Positions 10,331 to 19,645 of a stretch of DNA of 64,000 nt are shown piece after piece. Made by a program: the position numbers and the translations under genes. The notes beneath the pieces were generated by a model, which was not told where the DNA came from, did no database searches, and was given only the letters and a program-made list of their open reading frames with translations. Every line of letters starts with the position of its first letter. Position 1 is the stretch's first letter. The stretch is from Bacteroidota bacterium (GTDB taxonomy: Bacteria > Bacteroidota > Bacteroidia > Chitinophagales > LD1): positions 1 through 64,000 of the forward strand of contig JADJZU010000008.1 of NCBI GenBank assembly GCA_016715625.1. Reading direction: 5' to 3'.

Positions 10331-10942
10331 TCATGGTATTTTTCCGGAGAATTCCTCTTCAAATTTTGGGAAAGAGGTGGATTGGTAAGCATTGCTTCCG
10401 TAATAGTTCAGTAAGCTTTCTGTTAAGTATACATCCATAGTAGATGTGCGAACATGTATCACATTACCTTCCTCATTGAAAACAACAAATCCGGGATACG
10501 ACTGACGGTAGTTCAACAAGAACAAAGATAGCTCGTGAACATGGTAATCTCCTTCATTAATAAATTTGTAATCGCGGCCTTTAAATTTTATGGTTTCTTT
10601 TTGCTCCGCATTAAACCGAACCGGGTAAAAGTGTTGGTTAATATAATGCGCTATTTCTTTGTTAGTAAACACCGAATCCTTCATTTGCCGGCACCAGCGG
10701 CACCAACTGACATACACATTCATAAAGATTTTCTTCGGCTCTTTCTTTTGAAGCAGCATAGCTTCATCAATACTCATCCAATGAATAATGGTGTCAGTGT
10801 AATAAACAGATGAGTCTATTTCCAGTGATGATTCTATCTGTTCATTTCTGTTTAAAGAGTTTGCCTGGATTTGACCTGCCAGCGAGTGAGGTATAATCAA
10901 GCCAACAAAAGACACGATAAGAAAATGGCAAATTTTAAACAT
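10331..10942 (-). CDS. Periplasmic thioredoxin-fold protein
   Basis: The ATG at 10942 gives a signal peptide (MFKICHFLIVSFVGLIIPHS). Longer in-frame starts would run into the preceding gene. The product is about 203 aa. A thioredoxin-like domain contains WCRWCRQMKDSVF with the CxxC pair at about Cys81 and Cys84, followed by NKEIAHYINQHFYPVRFNAE and the cis-Pro-like region YPGFVVFNEEGNVI. This matches the DUF255/thioredoxin_7-like group of exported disulfide proteins. The active site CRWC is unusual (CxWC types are commoner as CGPC or CKWC). Whether it acts as a reductase or isomerase is not visible. Confidence 0.78.
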   Translation of the reverse strand: MFKICHFLIVSFVGLIIPHSLAGQIQANSLNRNEQIESSLEIDSSVYYTDTIIHWMSIDEAMLLQKKEPKKIFMNVYVSWCRWCRQMKDSVFTNKEIAHYINQHFYPVRFNAEQKETIKFKGRDYKFINEGDYHVHELSLFLLNYRQSYPGFVVFNEEGNVIHVRTSTMDVYLTESLLNYYGSNAYQSTSFPKFEEEFSGKIP

Positions 10943-10992
10943 GGGTTGAAATGACCTAAACGAGCTTTGCTTTAAAACAAATATTGAAAAAT

Positions 10993-12525
10993 CTACGGAG
11001 TAAAAAACACTTCGTATTCGTAGTTTATATTCTTTTTCTGGTTGGCCGCTAATTTCACTTCCCATTTTACATTGGTGGAGGGGTTTACATAGCTGTAACT
11101 CTTATTAATAGTGATTTTACCGCCATCCTCTGCTTTGGTAATGGTGCCAAACACATTCTTTGTAATGCTGACCGTTACATCTTTGTTCTGAAAATTTTCC
11201 AAAGATACAGCGCCTTTGATAGTGACTTTGTGGTAAACTACTTTTCCTGTTTTTTTAGCGTTGTCCTCTCTGTTTTTCTCCTCCTCGTTATTTTTCATTA
11301 CAATATCAATTGCTTTTGACAATCGGATATTGCTGGATGCTCCCACCGGTGTGTATTTCAATTCATCCTGGGCTACAAATTGGTCTTTTTCGTTGATGAC
11401 CATGACAGAGGCAGTGGTAAATGGAACAGAGGATGTATTTTTCAACTCCAGCGAATGATAGATGTCAAACGATTTGTCTTCTGCCGCATAGCGAGATGAA
11501 TAAAAATTGGTAAAGTCGCTGATGGTGCCTTCGTATTTGTCTTTATATTCTACGTTGCCTGCTACAATCGGAAACACCCCTTTAGACTGATTTGGGAGCG
11601 TCACTTTCCCGATTTTGTAGATATACATATCGCCATTTTTTTCTCCTTCGGTTGTAAAACTGCTGCTAAAATATCCGGCATCTGCTTCCATACTTTTCAT
11701 AGCTACAGCATTGGCTTGCATATATCCGCTTCGGCTTCTGTAGTCATTATTGTCTGGAACTGTATTGGTAATGTAGTCGTAGGTCATGGGATCCATCACC
11801 TGGCTGTAGCTCATTTGCGGTGAGCCAACAACCAGTTCCAATTCAGCATCTTTCAACTCTTCAGCGTAGTTTTCAACGGTTGCTTTCATTTCCAATCGTC
11901 CGTTTTTTTCATCCTTTAGTTTCAAAAAGTAATGAGGAAGCCAGTTAAATCCCTTGGTCATGTAAATCTCCTGAAGCGATAGACTTTCAATCGGTTTTTC
12001 CGGTTTTAAAACTAAAACGCGCTTAATGGAATCGGCCATGTAGAAACTGACAGGTTCTTCCTTAAAGTCGGCTTGATAAATTTTGTCGACATGAATAATC
12101 AGCGTTTTGTTGCTCTCTGTATTCAGTTTAAGCATTCCGGAATACAAATCATAGCTCGCTATTTTTCCGGAAACTGTTTTATCAATTCCCTGAGTAGGTG
12201 TATAAGATATTGTTACTGATTTATTGATGTTTCCTGCCAGATACTGCCAGATAGAACGACAAAGATCTTTCTTCTTCAATGTATCATTTCTGAAAACGAT
12301 GTTTTTTACTGCGTTATCTTTTCCTGTTCCGGTAAAATAGGTGCCAAAAAGTGTTTGTTCCGGAATGGGGAGTATGACATTTCCACCGGAGGTAGATGCG
12401 TTTCCTTCTTTCACCATCATGGCCGTCCCGTTTTTAAAGATGGTGAGTTTTTTAATTGGTAAGCTACTTTGTGCACTGCAAAGACCGGCAATAAAAAAAG
12501 AAATTACAATCAGGAATTTATTCAT
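10993..12525 (-). CDS. DUF4139-type secreted protein
   Basis: The 510-aa product starts at 12525 with a signal peptide (MNKFLIVISFFIAGLCSAQ). An N-terminal beta segment (LPIKKLTIFKNGTAMMVKEG) is followed by the DUF4139 signature: LSLQEIYMTKGFNWLPHYFL, MKATVENYAEELKDAELELV and VGSPQMSY. The C-terminus is beta-rich and ends VKLAANQKKNINYEYEVFF. Related proteins include the 'mucoidy inhibitor MuiA' group, but no biochemical role is established. It is divergent from rdgB (97 bp between starts) and 50 bp upstream of the thioredoxin-fold gene, so an operon is likely. Confidence 0.72.
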   Translation of the reverse strand: MNKFLIVISFFIAGLCSAQSSLPIKKLTIFKNGTAMMVKEGNASTSGGNVILPIPEQTLFGTYFTGTGKDNAVKNIVFRNDTLKKKDLCRSIWQYLAGNINKSVTISYTPTQGIDKTVSGKIASYDLYSGMLKLNTESNKTLIIHVDKIYQADFKEEPVSFYMADSIKRVLVLKPEKPIESLSLQEIYMTKGFNWLPHYFLKLKDEKNGRLEMKATVENYAEELKDAELELVVGSPQMSYSQVMDPMTYDYITNTVPDNNDYRSRSGYMQANAVAMKSMEADAGYFSSSFTTEGEKNGDMYIYKIGKVTLPNQSKGVFPIVAGNVEYKDKYEGTISDFTNFYSSRYAAEDKSFDIYHSLELKNTSSVPFTTASVMVINEKDQFVAQDELKYTPVGASSNIRLSKAIDIVMKNNEEEKNREDNAKKTGKVVYHKVTIKGAVSLENFQNKDVTVSITKNVFGTITKAEDGGKITINKSYSYVNPSTNVKWEVKLAANQKKNINYEYEVFFTP

Positions 12526-12622
12526 GATATGGATTATTTTGAAACGAATGTAGCGGATGTGTTGATTGTGCAAATTTGAATTTACATAGTTTAACCCTTC
12601 TTTTACCACAAAAACAAAACGA

Positions 12623-13204
12623 ATGCGGTTATTATTTGCTACCTCCAACCAACACAAATTAATGGAAGTTCGCAGCATTGCTGCACCTGAACTCGAAATA
12701 GTTGGATTGAAAGATATTGGATTTGAGGGTGAACTTCCGGAAACCTGCGATACCATTGAAGGCAACTCTCTGCAAAAGGCAGAGTACCTATACGCACATT
12801 ATCACATTCCATGTTTTTCAGAAGATACCGGATTGATTATTGATGCCATCGATGGCGAACCGGGCGTGTATAGTGCCCGATATGCCGGTGAAAATGCCTC
12901 ATTTGATGATAATGTAAACAAGGTTTTAAATAAAATGAAGAGTCATCCAATTCGAACGGCTCGATTTAAAACGGTGATTACATACTACACAGGCAAAGAT
13001 TACGTTCAATTCACGGGTATAACTGAAGGGGAAATTCTACAGGATCGGAAAGGTACACAGGGGTTTGGTTATGACCCAATTTTTAAGCCCGTAGGTTCTC
13101 ATAAATCATATGCAGAAATGTCCTTGGAAGAGAAAAACGCTTTTAGCCACCGTAAAAAAAGTTTTGACCAGTTTGCCAACCATTTGAGGCAAATTGCTGT
13201 CTAG
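12623..13204 (+). CDS. rdgB: Non-canonical purine NTP pyrophosphatase (XTP/dITP diphosphatase)
   Basis: It hydrolyses XTP, dITP and ITP to the monophosphates, keeping deaminated purines out of nucleic acids. The 193-aa length is typical of the HAM1/RdgB family. Seen motifs are LLFATSNQHKLMEV (residues 3-16), FSEDTGLIIDAIDGEPGVYS (substrate and Mg binding), GFGYDPIFKPVG and the C-terminal SHRKKSFDQF. All core residues appear intact. Confidence 0.95.
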   Translation: MRLLFATSNQHKLMEVRSIAAPELEIVGLKDIGFEGELPETCDTIEGNSLQKAEYLYAHYHIPCFSEDTGLIIDAIDGEPGVYSARYAGENASFDDNVNKVLNKMKSHPIRTARFKTVITYYTGKDYVQFTGITEGEILQDRKGTQGFGYDPIFKPVGSHKSYAEMSLEEKNAFSHRKKSFDQFANHLRQIAV

Positions 13205-13257
13205 CATTATATAAGGCGGTAAAAGTTTATTTTAGATAAACCTTTAAAAACAAGAGA

Positions 13258-13617
13258 ATGAGTGACATTCAGTTTCAAGGCTACTCTGAGGAACAAATCA
13301 GAGAAGGCTGTTTCAGAGGAGACCGCAGGTTTCAGCAAATGCTTTATGATATGTTTTCATCAAAGATGTTTGGTGTATGCATGCGCTACGCGAATGAATA
13401 TAATGCCGCTCAGGATTTATTGCAGGAAGGATTCGTAAAGGTTTTCAGAAACATTGACAAGTTCAGGGGCGAAGGCTCCTTTGAAGGTTGGGTGAGACGC
13501 ATTTTCGTAAACACTGCTATTGAACATTCAAAATCGCAATTGGCCAGAGCCAGATATCTCCTTCAAAAGATGATTACAGAACAGTATGGAAATGTAGGTA
13601 AGAGTTCTATTGGGTAA
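13258..13617 (+). CDS. ECF-type RNA polymerase sigma factor with internal deletion of most of region 4
   Basis: The N-terminal half is a normal ECF sigma-70 region 2: RFQQMLYDMFSSKMFGVCMR, YNAAQDLLQEGFVKVF, then FRGEGSFEGWVRRIFVNTAI up to residue 90. Intact relatives continue for some 70-80 aa through the linker and region 4, ending with a recognition helix of the type SKSQLARARYLLQKM. Here that closing helix (residues 91-105) follows directly after TAIEH, in frame, giving only 119 aa against the usual 180-200. Region 4.1 and most of 4.2, which bind the -35 element and beta flap, are therefore absent. The gene starts 53 bp after rdgB, and a probable membrane partner follows 25 bp downstream. 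Promoter recognition is probably lost or altered if the sequence is right. Confidence 0.85.
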   Translation: MSDIQFQGYSEEQIREGCFRGDRRFQQMLYDMFSSKMFGVCMRYANEYNAAQDLLQEGFVKVFRNIDKFRGEGSFEGWVRRIFVNTAIEHSKSQLARARYLLQKMITEQYGNVGKSSIG

Positions 13618-13642
13618 AACGAAAAAGTATAATTTGATAAAC

Positions 13643-14356
13643 ATGGAAGAAAAAATGATAAACCATTTCGATAAGAAGATTGAGCAGGCAATGAATGCTT
13701 ATACCGAAGCACCGCCTTTTGGTATGTGGAACCGTATTTCGGCTGAATTGGGCGAGCCTGTAGCCGCTCCTGTAGCTCCTAAGCCGCATGCCGTTTTTAC
13801 AAAGAGTTCAGTTCTTGGTTTTTTAAGTGGTGTATTGCTTATTGGTGGAATTGTAACCGCCAATATGCTTTATAACAGTACTCTTAGCTACGAAACACCC
13901 ACTGTTGCAAATCAGGTTTCTATTCCGGCTGATGCATCACCATTTCTCGTTGCTCAGCCTGTTGCGCAAAAGGTTGTGGCGGAGCCTAAGGTGAACGCAA
14001 AAATGTTTTCCCCTAAAATGTTAACTATCAACAAGGCAGAAACTTCAACCGCTTCTGTAACTAAGGTTCAGGAAAATGAGCAGGTAATGCCGGCAGCGCA
14101 GGAAATTCAGGCGGATAAAACGTTTTATTTTCCACCGGTGGATATTGAAACATCTTCAGAAGAGTTGAGCGAACAAAGTATAGAAGCAGCTGTAACTTTT
14201 ATGAACCATACTACCGTGTTCAAAGAATCTGAAAAAGCCGAGGAGAAATCATCCAAAGTAATATCTGCTAAAGAACAACGCCTGAAGTTTCATCCCAGAA
14301 AGAAACGTTCACATACCTGGGGGACTATTAACCGCAGAAATACGAAGAATAAGTAA
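13643..14356 (+). CDS. Single-pass membrane protein, possible anti-sigma partner
   Basis: The start at 13643 (MEEKMINHFDKKIEQAMNAY) is preferred because an earlier in-frame ATG overlaps the sigma-factor gene. The product is 237 aa. The cytoplasmic part of about 50 aa includes AYTEAPPFGMWNRISAELGE, a motif I associate with proteins encoded after Bacteroidota ECF sigma genes. One membrane segment (SSVLGFLSGVLLIGGIVTAN) follows, then a low-complexity periplasmic part rich in A, V, E and Q ending in a basic tail (KFHPRKKRSHTW). The position 25 bp after a sigma gene suggests an anti-sigma or sigma-accessory role. A terminator follows. The function is inferred from context only. Confidence 0.65.
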   Translation: MEEKMINHFDKKIEQAMNAYTEAPPFGMWNRISAELGEPVAAPVAPKPHAVFTKSSVLGFLSGVLLIGGIVTANMLYNSTLSYETPTVANQVSIPADASPFLVAQPVAQKVVAEPKVNAKMFSPKMLTINKAETSTASVTKVQENEQVMPAAQEIQADKTFYFPPVDIETSSEELSEQSIEAAVTFMNHTTVFKESEKAEEKSSKVISAKEQRLKFHPRKKRSHTWGTINRRNTKNK

Positions 14357-14374
14357 AAACTATCTTTACAATAC

Positions 14375-14404
14375 AAAAAAGCAAGCAGAAATGCTTGCTT
14401 TTTT
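14375..14404 (+). terminator. Terminator of the sigma/membrane-protein operon
   Basis: The inverted repeat AAAAAAGCAAGCA (14375-14387) and TGCTTGCTTTTTT (14392-14404) with a GAAA loop lies 19 bp after the stop codon. It ends in a T run on the plus strand and could also act on the opposite strand. Confidence 0.85.
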
Positions 14405-14447
14405 ATTTGTGAGCATCTAAAATCAAATTTGAGTTTATCTTCACTTT

Positions 14448-17011
14448 ATGCGTTTAATTATACTGCTTCTCTTACTCGTATTGAGTCACGTTAGCTCTGC
14501 ATTTACCATAAAGGGTGTCATTACCGACTCTAAAGGAGAAGCACTTAGCTACACCAATTTATACATAAAGGGAACATCTAACGGTACCTCCGCTAATGCC
14601 AAAGGAGAGTATGTATTGACTGTAGATGCCGGTGTATATGAGGTTGTTTTTCAGCATATCGGTTATCAGCAAAAGGTGGAACTGGTAACTGTAACGGGAA
14701 ATGTGGAGTTAAATGTAAAGCTGGACTTTGTGGAATATCAAAAGGCCGAGGTTTCTATTGGCTCTAAGTATAACCCGGCCGATGAGGTGATTAAAAAAGC
14801 AATTGCTAAGCGGAAATATTTTTTGGAGGCTGTAGAGAGTTATTCGTGCGATGCATACGTAAAGGGCATGAATCGTTTATTGGATGCTCCTTTTTGGGCA
14901 AAAAGCAGAATTAAGAAAGCGGGAATAACTATTGGTGCGAACGGGGTTATCTACCTGAGTGAATCGCTCTCCCGTTTGTATTATAAAAAGCCGAATAAGT
15001 TTCATGAGGTTGTGATATCCTCTAAGGTAAGCGGACAGCCGCAGAATTTCACTTTCAACTCAGCACAAAGTTTCTTTTTTAACTTTTATGAGAGTGCTAT
15101 CACTATACCGGTTATTGCATCCAGGCCACTCATTTCCCCGCTCAGTAATAGCGCATTCTTTTATTACAATTTTAGAATGATAGGTGCATATAAGGAGGGC
15201 GATTTGTTAATCAATAAAATTCAGGTGACGCCTAAACGGAAGAGTGATCCTTGTTTTTCAGGGGTGTTAAGCATAGTGGAAAATAACTGGAACATCCACT
15301 CGCTGGAACTTTTCCTGACGAAGGATAATGGAGTTCAATATATAGATACACTAAAGGTAACTCAGTATTTCATACCCATTAAGGATAATCTGTGGCTACC
15401 TTCCCAACAACGATACGATGCCAAGGCTAGTTACCTTGGAATAAAAGGAGATGGTTATTTTTTTGGGTCATTTAAGAATTACCAGCTCAATAATCTGTTT
15501 GGTATTCAATCCAAGACTGACACTACAGCAAATAATACTACCGCGAAAGCAAAGTCTGTAAGCACAAAGGCATTGCAGAAAAAAATACAGAAAGAGGAGA
15601 AGAAGATTGAATCAAAAATTTTTACCGATGAGGTAATTAAAATTGAAAGCGAAGCGAACAAGTTTGATAAGTCGTTTTGGGATAGTATTCGCCCTGTGCC
15701 ACTTACTGAGTTAGAGCTTAACGACTACACCATCAAAGACAGTATTCAAATTCTTAAAGAATCGCCTGTTTACAAAGATTCTATGGACAAGGTTCGCAAT
15801 AAACCTAACTTTTTAGGTATTTTGGTCGGTTATACTTTCCGTAAAGAGAGCAAGAGATTGCGATTTGAGTGTCCTTCTTTACTCAGTATCGTTAACTACA
15901 ACACAGTGGAGGGGCTTAATCTCCAGCTTCGTTTTGAGTTTTCTAAAGCATGGAAAGATGGCCGAAGATTGACGTTGGAGCCGGTGTTTCGTTATGGATT
16001 TTCAAATCGAAGTTTTAATGCCAAGGCCTCCGTTACCTTCAGAAATAGCCAGAAGTTTGAAGAGTTTATTACCATAAGTGGAGGCAAATTTATCTCACAG
16101 TTCAATGAAGCGCAGCCACAACCTTTCTTTGGTAATACCTGGCTTAGCATTGTATTGCGAAATAATTACATGAAATTATATGAGCACTATTTTGCGCGTA
16201 TCAGTTATTCGCGCGAGATATACAATGGTATTTATGGTACACTGGCTTTGAACTACGCACAACGTTTTCCGCTCGAGAACACGAGTCATTTTTCATTTTT
16301 TAAAATGAAGTATGACTACACCCCAATGGCATGGATTTGCCAGGGTTAAACTATTCTAACGATAATATTACAAGGCACAATAGCTTCAGACTGGATGTTC
16401 GTTTGAAATTTGTTTTTGGACAGAAGTACATCACTCGACCCGATGTCCGTTTCAAAGTGAATTCCGGCAATTACCCGGAGTTGGTGGTGATATACAAGAA
16501 AAGCTTTTCCATTGCTAAGTTTAGCGACCTTGACTTTGACTATCTGGAAGCTCGCCTTTCAGGTAATATACCGATGCGCTTGTTTGGGACTACGTTTTAT
16601 CGCTTTGGTGGTGGTGGATTCCCTAATGCAAAACGAGTTGATTTTGCTGACTATAAACACTTTTATGGCAACTTTCTTACCCAAGGCGAAACCGATCAAC
16701 TCGGTTTTTTTAATCTTCGATATTACAGACACAGCACGAATTCTTATTTTGCCGAAGCGCATATCGAACATCACTTAGATGGATTTTTGTTCAATAAAAT
16801 TCCCGGATTAAGAAAATTGAAATTAGAAGAGGTGGTAGGTTTCCATTTTCTCTATACACCTACCCGAAAACAATATTTTCAAATGGATATTGGTATTGAA
16901 AACATCTTTAAGCTTCTGCGAGCCGACTTTGTCATGGGCTTTGGTTCACAAAAAAAGGAATACTATTTCGGGGCCCGTTTAGGGCTTACCATAAGTCTGG
17001 AAAGAAACTAG
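14448..17011 (+). CDS. DUF5686-type outer-membrane protein with carboxypeptidase-like N-terminal domain (one-base frameshift)
   Basis: The signal peptide (MRLIILLLLLVLSHVSSAF) is followed by a CarboxypepD_reg-like beta domain (IKGVITDSKGEALSYTNLYI ... GVYEVVFQHIGYQQ, residues about 21-90). A long DUF5686-like region and a C-terminal barrel with many aromatic strands ending YYFGARLGLTISLERN complete the protein. The first frame stops at 16349 (TPMAWICQG). The correct continuation PNGMDLPGLNYSND starts around 16322 in another frame, and one missing C in the CCCC run at 16321-16324 restores it. The joined length is about 854 aa, usual for this group. Its stop codon overlaps the stop of the convergent udp gene (CTAG at 17008-17011). 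The role is unknown; an outer-membrane location is inferred. Confidence 0.78.
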
Positions 17012-17886
17012 GTTGTGATAATTTCTAAAACCTGTTCTATCATATTGTCAACGATGCGTTTGGGGTTGCTGGAGAATTGCTGATTTACCCGATTAGCAAG
17101 AATAGCATTAACTGATAAGCACTGATGCCCCATCACTTTGCCAATTGCATAGATGCCGGCTGTTTCCATTTCCAGATTAGTGATTTTAAAGTGCTTGTGC
17201 CTGAACTTATTCAAAGTATCAATAATGTCAGGGAATTCGTTCTTTATGCGCAAGGTTCGCCCTTGCGGTCCATAAAAACCGCTGGCCGTTACTGTGGTTC
17301 CTTTTGGGAAATGATTTTCAAACTTTGCTACTAAATCTTCTGCTCCTTGTGCTATATAAGGATGAATGTCTTTGAGTGATGAACGTATATGGTTTTTAAA
17401 TGCTTCGAGGTAAACTGTCTCTTGTATGTTGTTTTCATAGCTGTAGAAGTTCATTAAGTTATCTAAACCAATCGCTATCTCAGATATAAGGATAGAATCA
17501 ATTGGCACTTCTTCACTTACAGACCCACTGGTGCCCACGCGAATAATTTTGAGCGAAGTTATGTCGTCTTTTATGGTTCTGCTGGCGAAGTCAATATTGG
17601 TTAATGCATCTATCTCATTTAATATAATATCAATATTGTCGGTTCCCATGCCTGTAGATACAACACTTAATCGTACATTGTTAAGATACCCCGTATGTGT
17701 TACAAGTTCGCGATGATGGACTTTATGCTCTATTAAGTCAAAATGTTTAGATACATCAGCCACGCGGTCAGGATCTCCAACGGTGATGATAGTTTCAGCT
17801 AGTTGATGCGGCAGTAAGTGAAGGTGATAAATGCTGCCATCTTCATTTAAAATCAATTCAGATTCTGCAATACGTAACTTTTCCAT
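17008..17886 (-). CDS. udp: Uridine/nucleoside phosphorylase (NP-I family)
   Basis: It cleaves a pyrimidine (or purine) nucleoside with phosphate to free base and (deoxy)ribose-1-phosphate. The 292-aa product shows the NP-I family pattern: ETIITVGDPDRVADVSKHFD (phosphate loop), VVSTGMGTDNIDIILNEIDA, IIRVGTSGSVSEEVPID, and KITNLEMETAGIYAIGKVMG with the ribose-binding MET motif. This group of uridine-phosphorylase-like enzymes is common in Bacteroidota. Exact base preference cannot be read from sequence. It starts 1 bp after the upstream protease stop codon, so it is the last gene of the minus-strand run that begins at smc. Confidence 0.85.
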   Translation of the reverse strand: MEKLRIAESELILNEDGSIYHLHLLPHQLAETIITVGDPDRVADVSKHFDLIEHKVHHRELVTHTGYLNNVRLSVVSTGMGTDNIDIILNEIDALTNIDFASRTIKDDITSLKIIRVGTSGSVSEEVPIDSILISEIAIGLDNLMNFYSYENNIQETVYLEAFKNHIRSSLKDIHPYIAQGAEDLVAKFENHFPKGTTVTASGFYGPQGRTLRIKNEFPDIIDTLNKFRHKHFKITNLEMETAGIYAIGKVMGHQCLSVNAILANRVNQQFSSNPKRIVDNMIEQVLEIITT

Positions 17887-17887
17887 A

Positions 17888-19633
17888 TTAATAGTTCATC
17901 CATTTGAATGTATGATGTTTGTTGCCATCTGAAACCTCCACAAAATATAGCCCTCGGGAAATAGACTCATCGGAATGTTCGAATACACTTTCATGGAAAT
18001 GAATAGATTTTATAGAAGTGCCTGCTAAATCGTAAATGTTTAACGTTAAGCTATTTAACTCGGGGTTGAACAAAGTAAACGAATTGCCTTTCTGTATATA
18101 ACCCAAATTAAACTCCTCATTAGGATTGCCTATTGAAGATATGCCGCAAGGATTCCCCTGATAAAAGGGAAGGAAACCCTGCTCCAGCATGTTTTTATAA
18201 ATAGAACAATAGTATTTGCCATTAAATAAGGCAGTATCTGCTTGCACTAAAAGATAGGCCGCATCATCCATGGCAATGTTTTGAGCATAACTGTATTGTG
18301 CTTCAAACAATAGACTATCGGTTGCAGCGCGCCCAATTTCATTCCGAAGTTTAAAAAGTGCCGTGCTCCACATCTCTCCATTTCTGTAAATGCTGGATGG
18401 ACTTAAATTAGTAGGATATACCCGGTTGGTCGATACAACCCGACCATTCCAAAACTCATTGTGCCCATCCCAGTTATATACATTCAGATTATCGAAACTG
18501 GATAATGATTTTGAATAGGCGGCACACAGATAATCGCAAAAGCCTTCATCCAGCGATTTTCGCTCATGGCCTACATTGCTTCCAGGCGCAGCTGATTCAG
18601 AGAGGAAATGTCCGTATTCGTGTATAATAACGTCCGCATCTTCTGCATCATCCACTCCACCTGTCCCAAATATCAATTGTTGTGGATTTGCTGTAGGGGA
18701 AAAATAAGAATTGTCGGATCCGTTGAATCCATGTGTGTCCACGTCTATGAGGCCATTGGCTATATCAAATCCCAGTTGTGAAACATACTTTTGAAACTCA
18801 TTGATGTGATAGAATGCATTCACGTCTTCAAACCCGTCTTGCGAACGATTAAATAAAAAAAAAGGCGTTGATGAAGTGGCCGGGGCAGCAGTGGGCAAGT
18901 CCAATTCCTGAATACGAACAAACTGATTCTCCAATTTAAAGTTCAAGCCATCAAAACTTGCTATAAAGGGAACCTGTTGCATCTGTGAATTTAAACTAGC
19001 ATTGGTTGCATTAGCATTGTCAAAATATGGATTGCCATAAGCTACCTGAGCAGTAGTTAAAGGGTCCGGATGAAAAATGTTTCCGGTAACTTGTGAATCC
19101 GGTATGGCATAGCTTCTTGTGTCGCGTTCATATAAAAGGTATCCATCTGTATCTCGTATTCGTTCAAAATTCGATTCGATGGTTTGGATACCCGGGACAG
19201 GATTGCCATTGTATGTGGTAATGACATTGACAGCATGATTTGATACTATGTCATTCGTCCAGTCTTTTGTGTCTACCGAGTTGTCAAAAATAGATTTGAT
19301 TATTCCATTCTTGTTTACATTGATTTTAATCTCGCTCTGGTAAATTTCTGTCCCAAGAAAAGTTTGATGAAACGAAAAATGAATGCCTGTTAAACTATTC
19401 TTAGAATAGTTTAATGCAACATCTGATCGATAATCTTTAAGATTCGGTAAATGATTTTTCAGAAAATTTGCACATGACTTTTCTTTAATACCTGCTTCTG
19501 ATTTATGAGATAAGAAATACGATTCACAGTTTGTTTTGTATTCTACCACATTGCCATCGTACTCTTTCTGCTGAGCAAGGCAAAATGTGTAAGAGAGTAG
19601 AATTGTTGAAAAAAGGCTGTGCTTTAAAAACAT
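17888..19633 (-). CDS. Secreted M36/thermolysin-like zinc metalloprotease with T9SS sorting domain
   Basis: The 581-aa product has a signal peptide (MFLKHSLFSTILLSYTFCLA). An FTP-type propeptide follows (LTGIHFSFHQTFLGTEIYQS, residues about 81-100). The catalytic domain carries HEYGH, with zinc ligands His338 and His342, base Glu339 and a third ligand probably Glu363 in DEGFCDY. That spacing matches the fungalysin/thermolysin clan. The C-terminal about 80 aa (FNLGYIQKGNSFTLFNPELN ... GLYFVEVSDGNKHHTFKWMN) is a short T9SS-type sorting domain. Secreted proteolysis is inferred; the substrate is unknown. It sits between an EamA transporter gene (12 bp) and udp (1 bp), which is odd company for a secreted protease and suggests operon position without shared function. 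Confidence 0.85.
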   Translation of the reverse strand: MFLKHSLFSTILLSYTFCLAQQKEYDGNVVEYKTNCESYFLSHKSEAGIKEKSCANFLKNHLPNLKDYRSDVALNYSKNSLTGIHFSFHQTFLGTEIYQSEIKINVNKNGIIKSIFDNSVDTKDWTNDIVSNHAVNVITTYNGNPVPGIQTIESNFERIRDTDGYLLYERDTRSYAIPDSQVTGNIFHPDPLTTAQVAYGNPYFDNANATNASLNSQMQQVPFIASFDGLNFKLENQFVRIQELDLPTAAPATSSTPFFLFNRSQDGFEDVNAFYHINEFQKYVSQLGFDIANGLIDVDTHGFNGSDNSYFSPTANPQQLIFGTGGVDDAEDADVIIHEYGHFLSESAAPGSNVGHERKSLDEGFCDYLCAAYSKSLSSFDNLNVYNWDGHNEFWNGRVVSTNRVYPTNLSPSSIYRNGEMWSTALFKLRNEIGRAATDSLLFEAQYSYAQNIAMDDAAYLLVQADTALFNGKYYCSIYKNMLEQGFLPFYQGNPCGISSIGNPNEEFNLGYIQKGNSFTLFNPELNSLTLNIYDLAGTSIKSIHFHESVFEHSDESISRGLYFVEVSDGNKHHTFKWMNY

Positions 19634-19645
19634 GCAGAGTTAACT

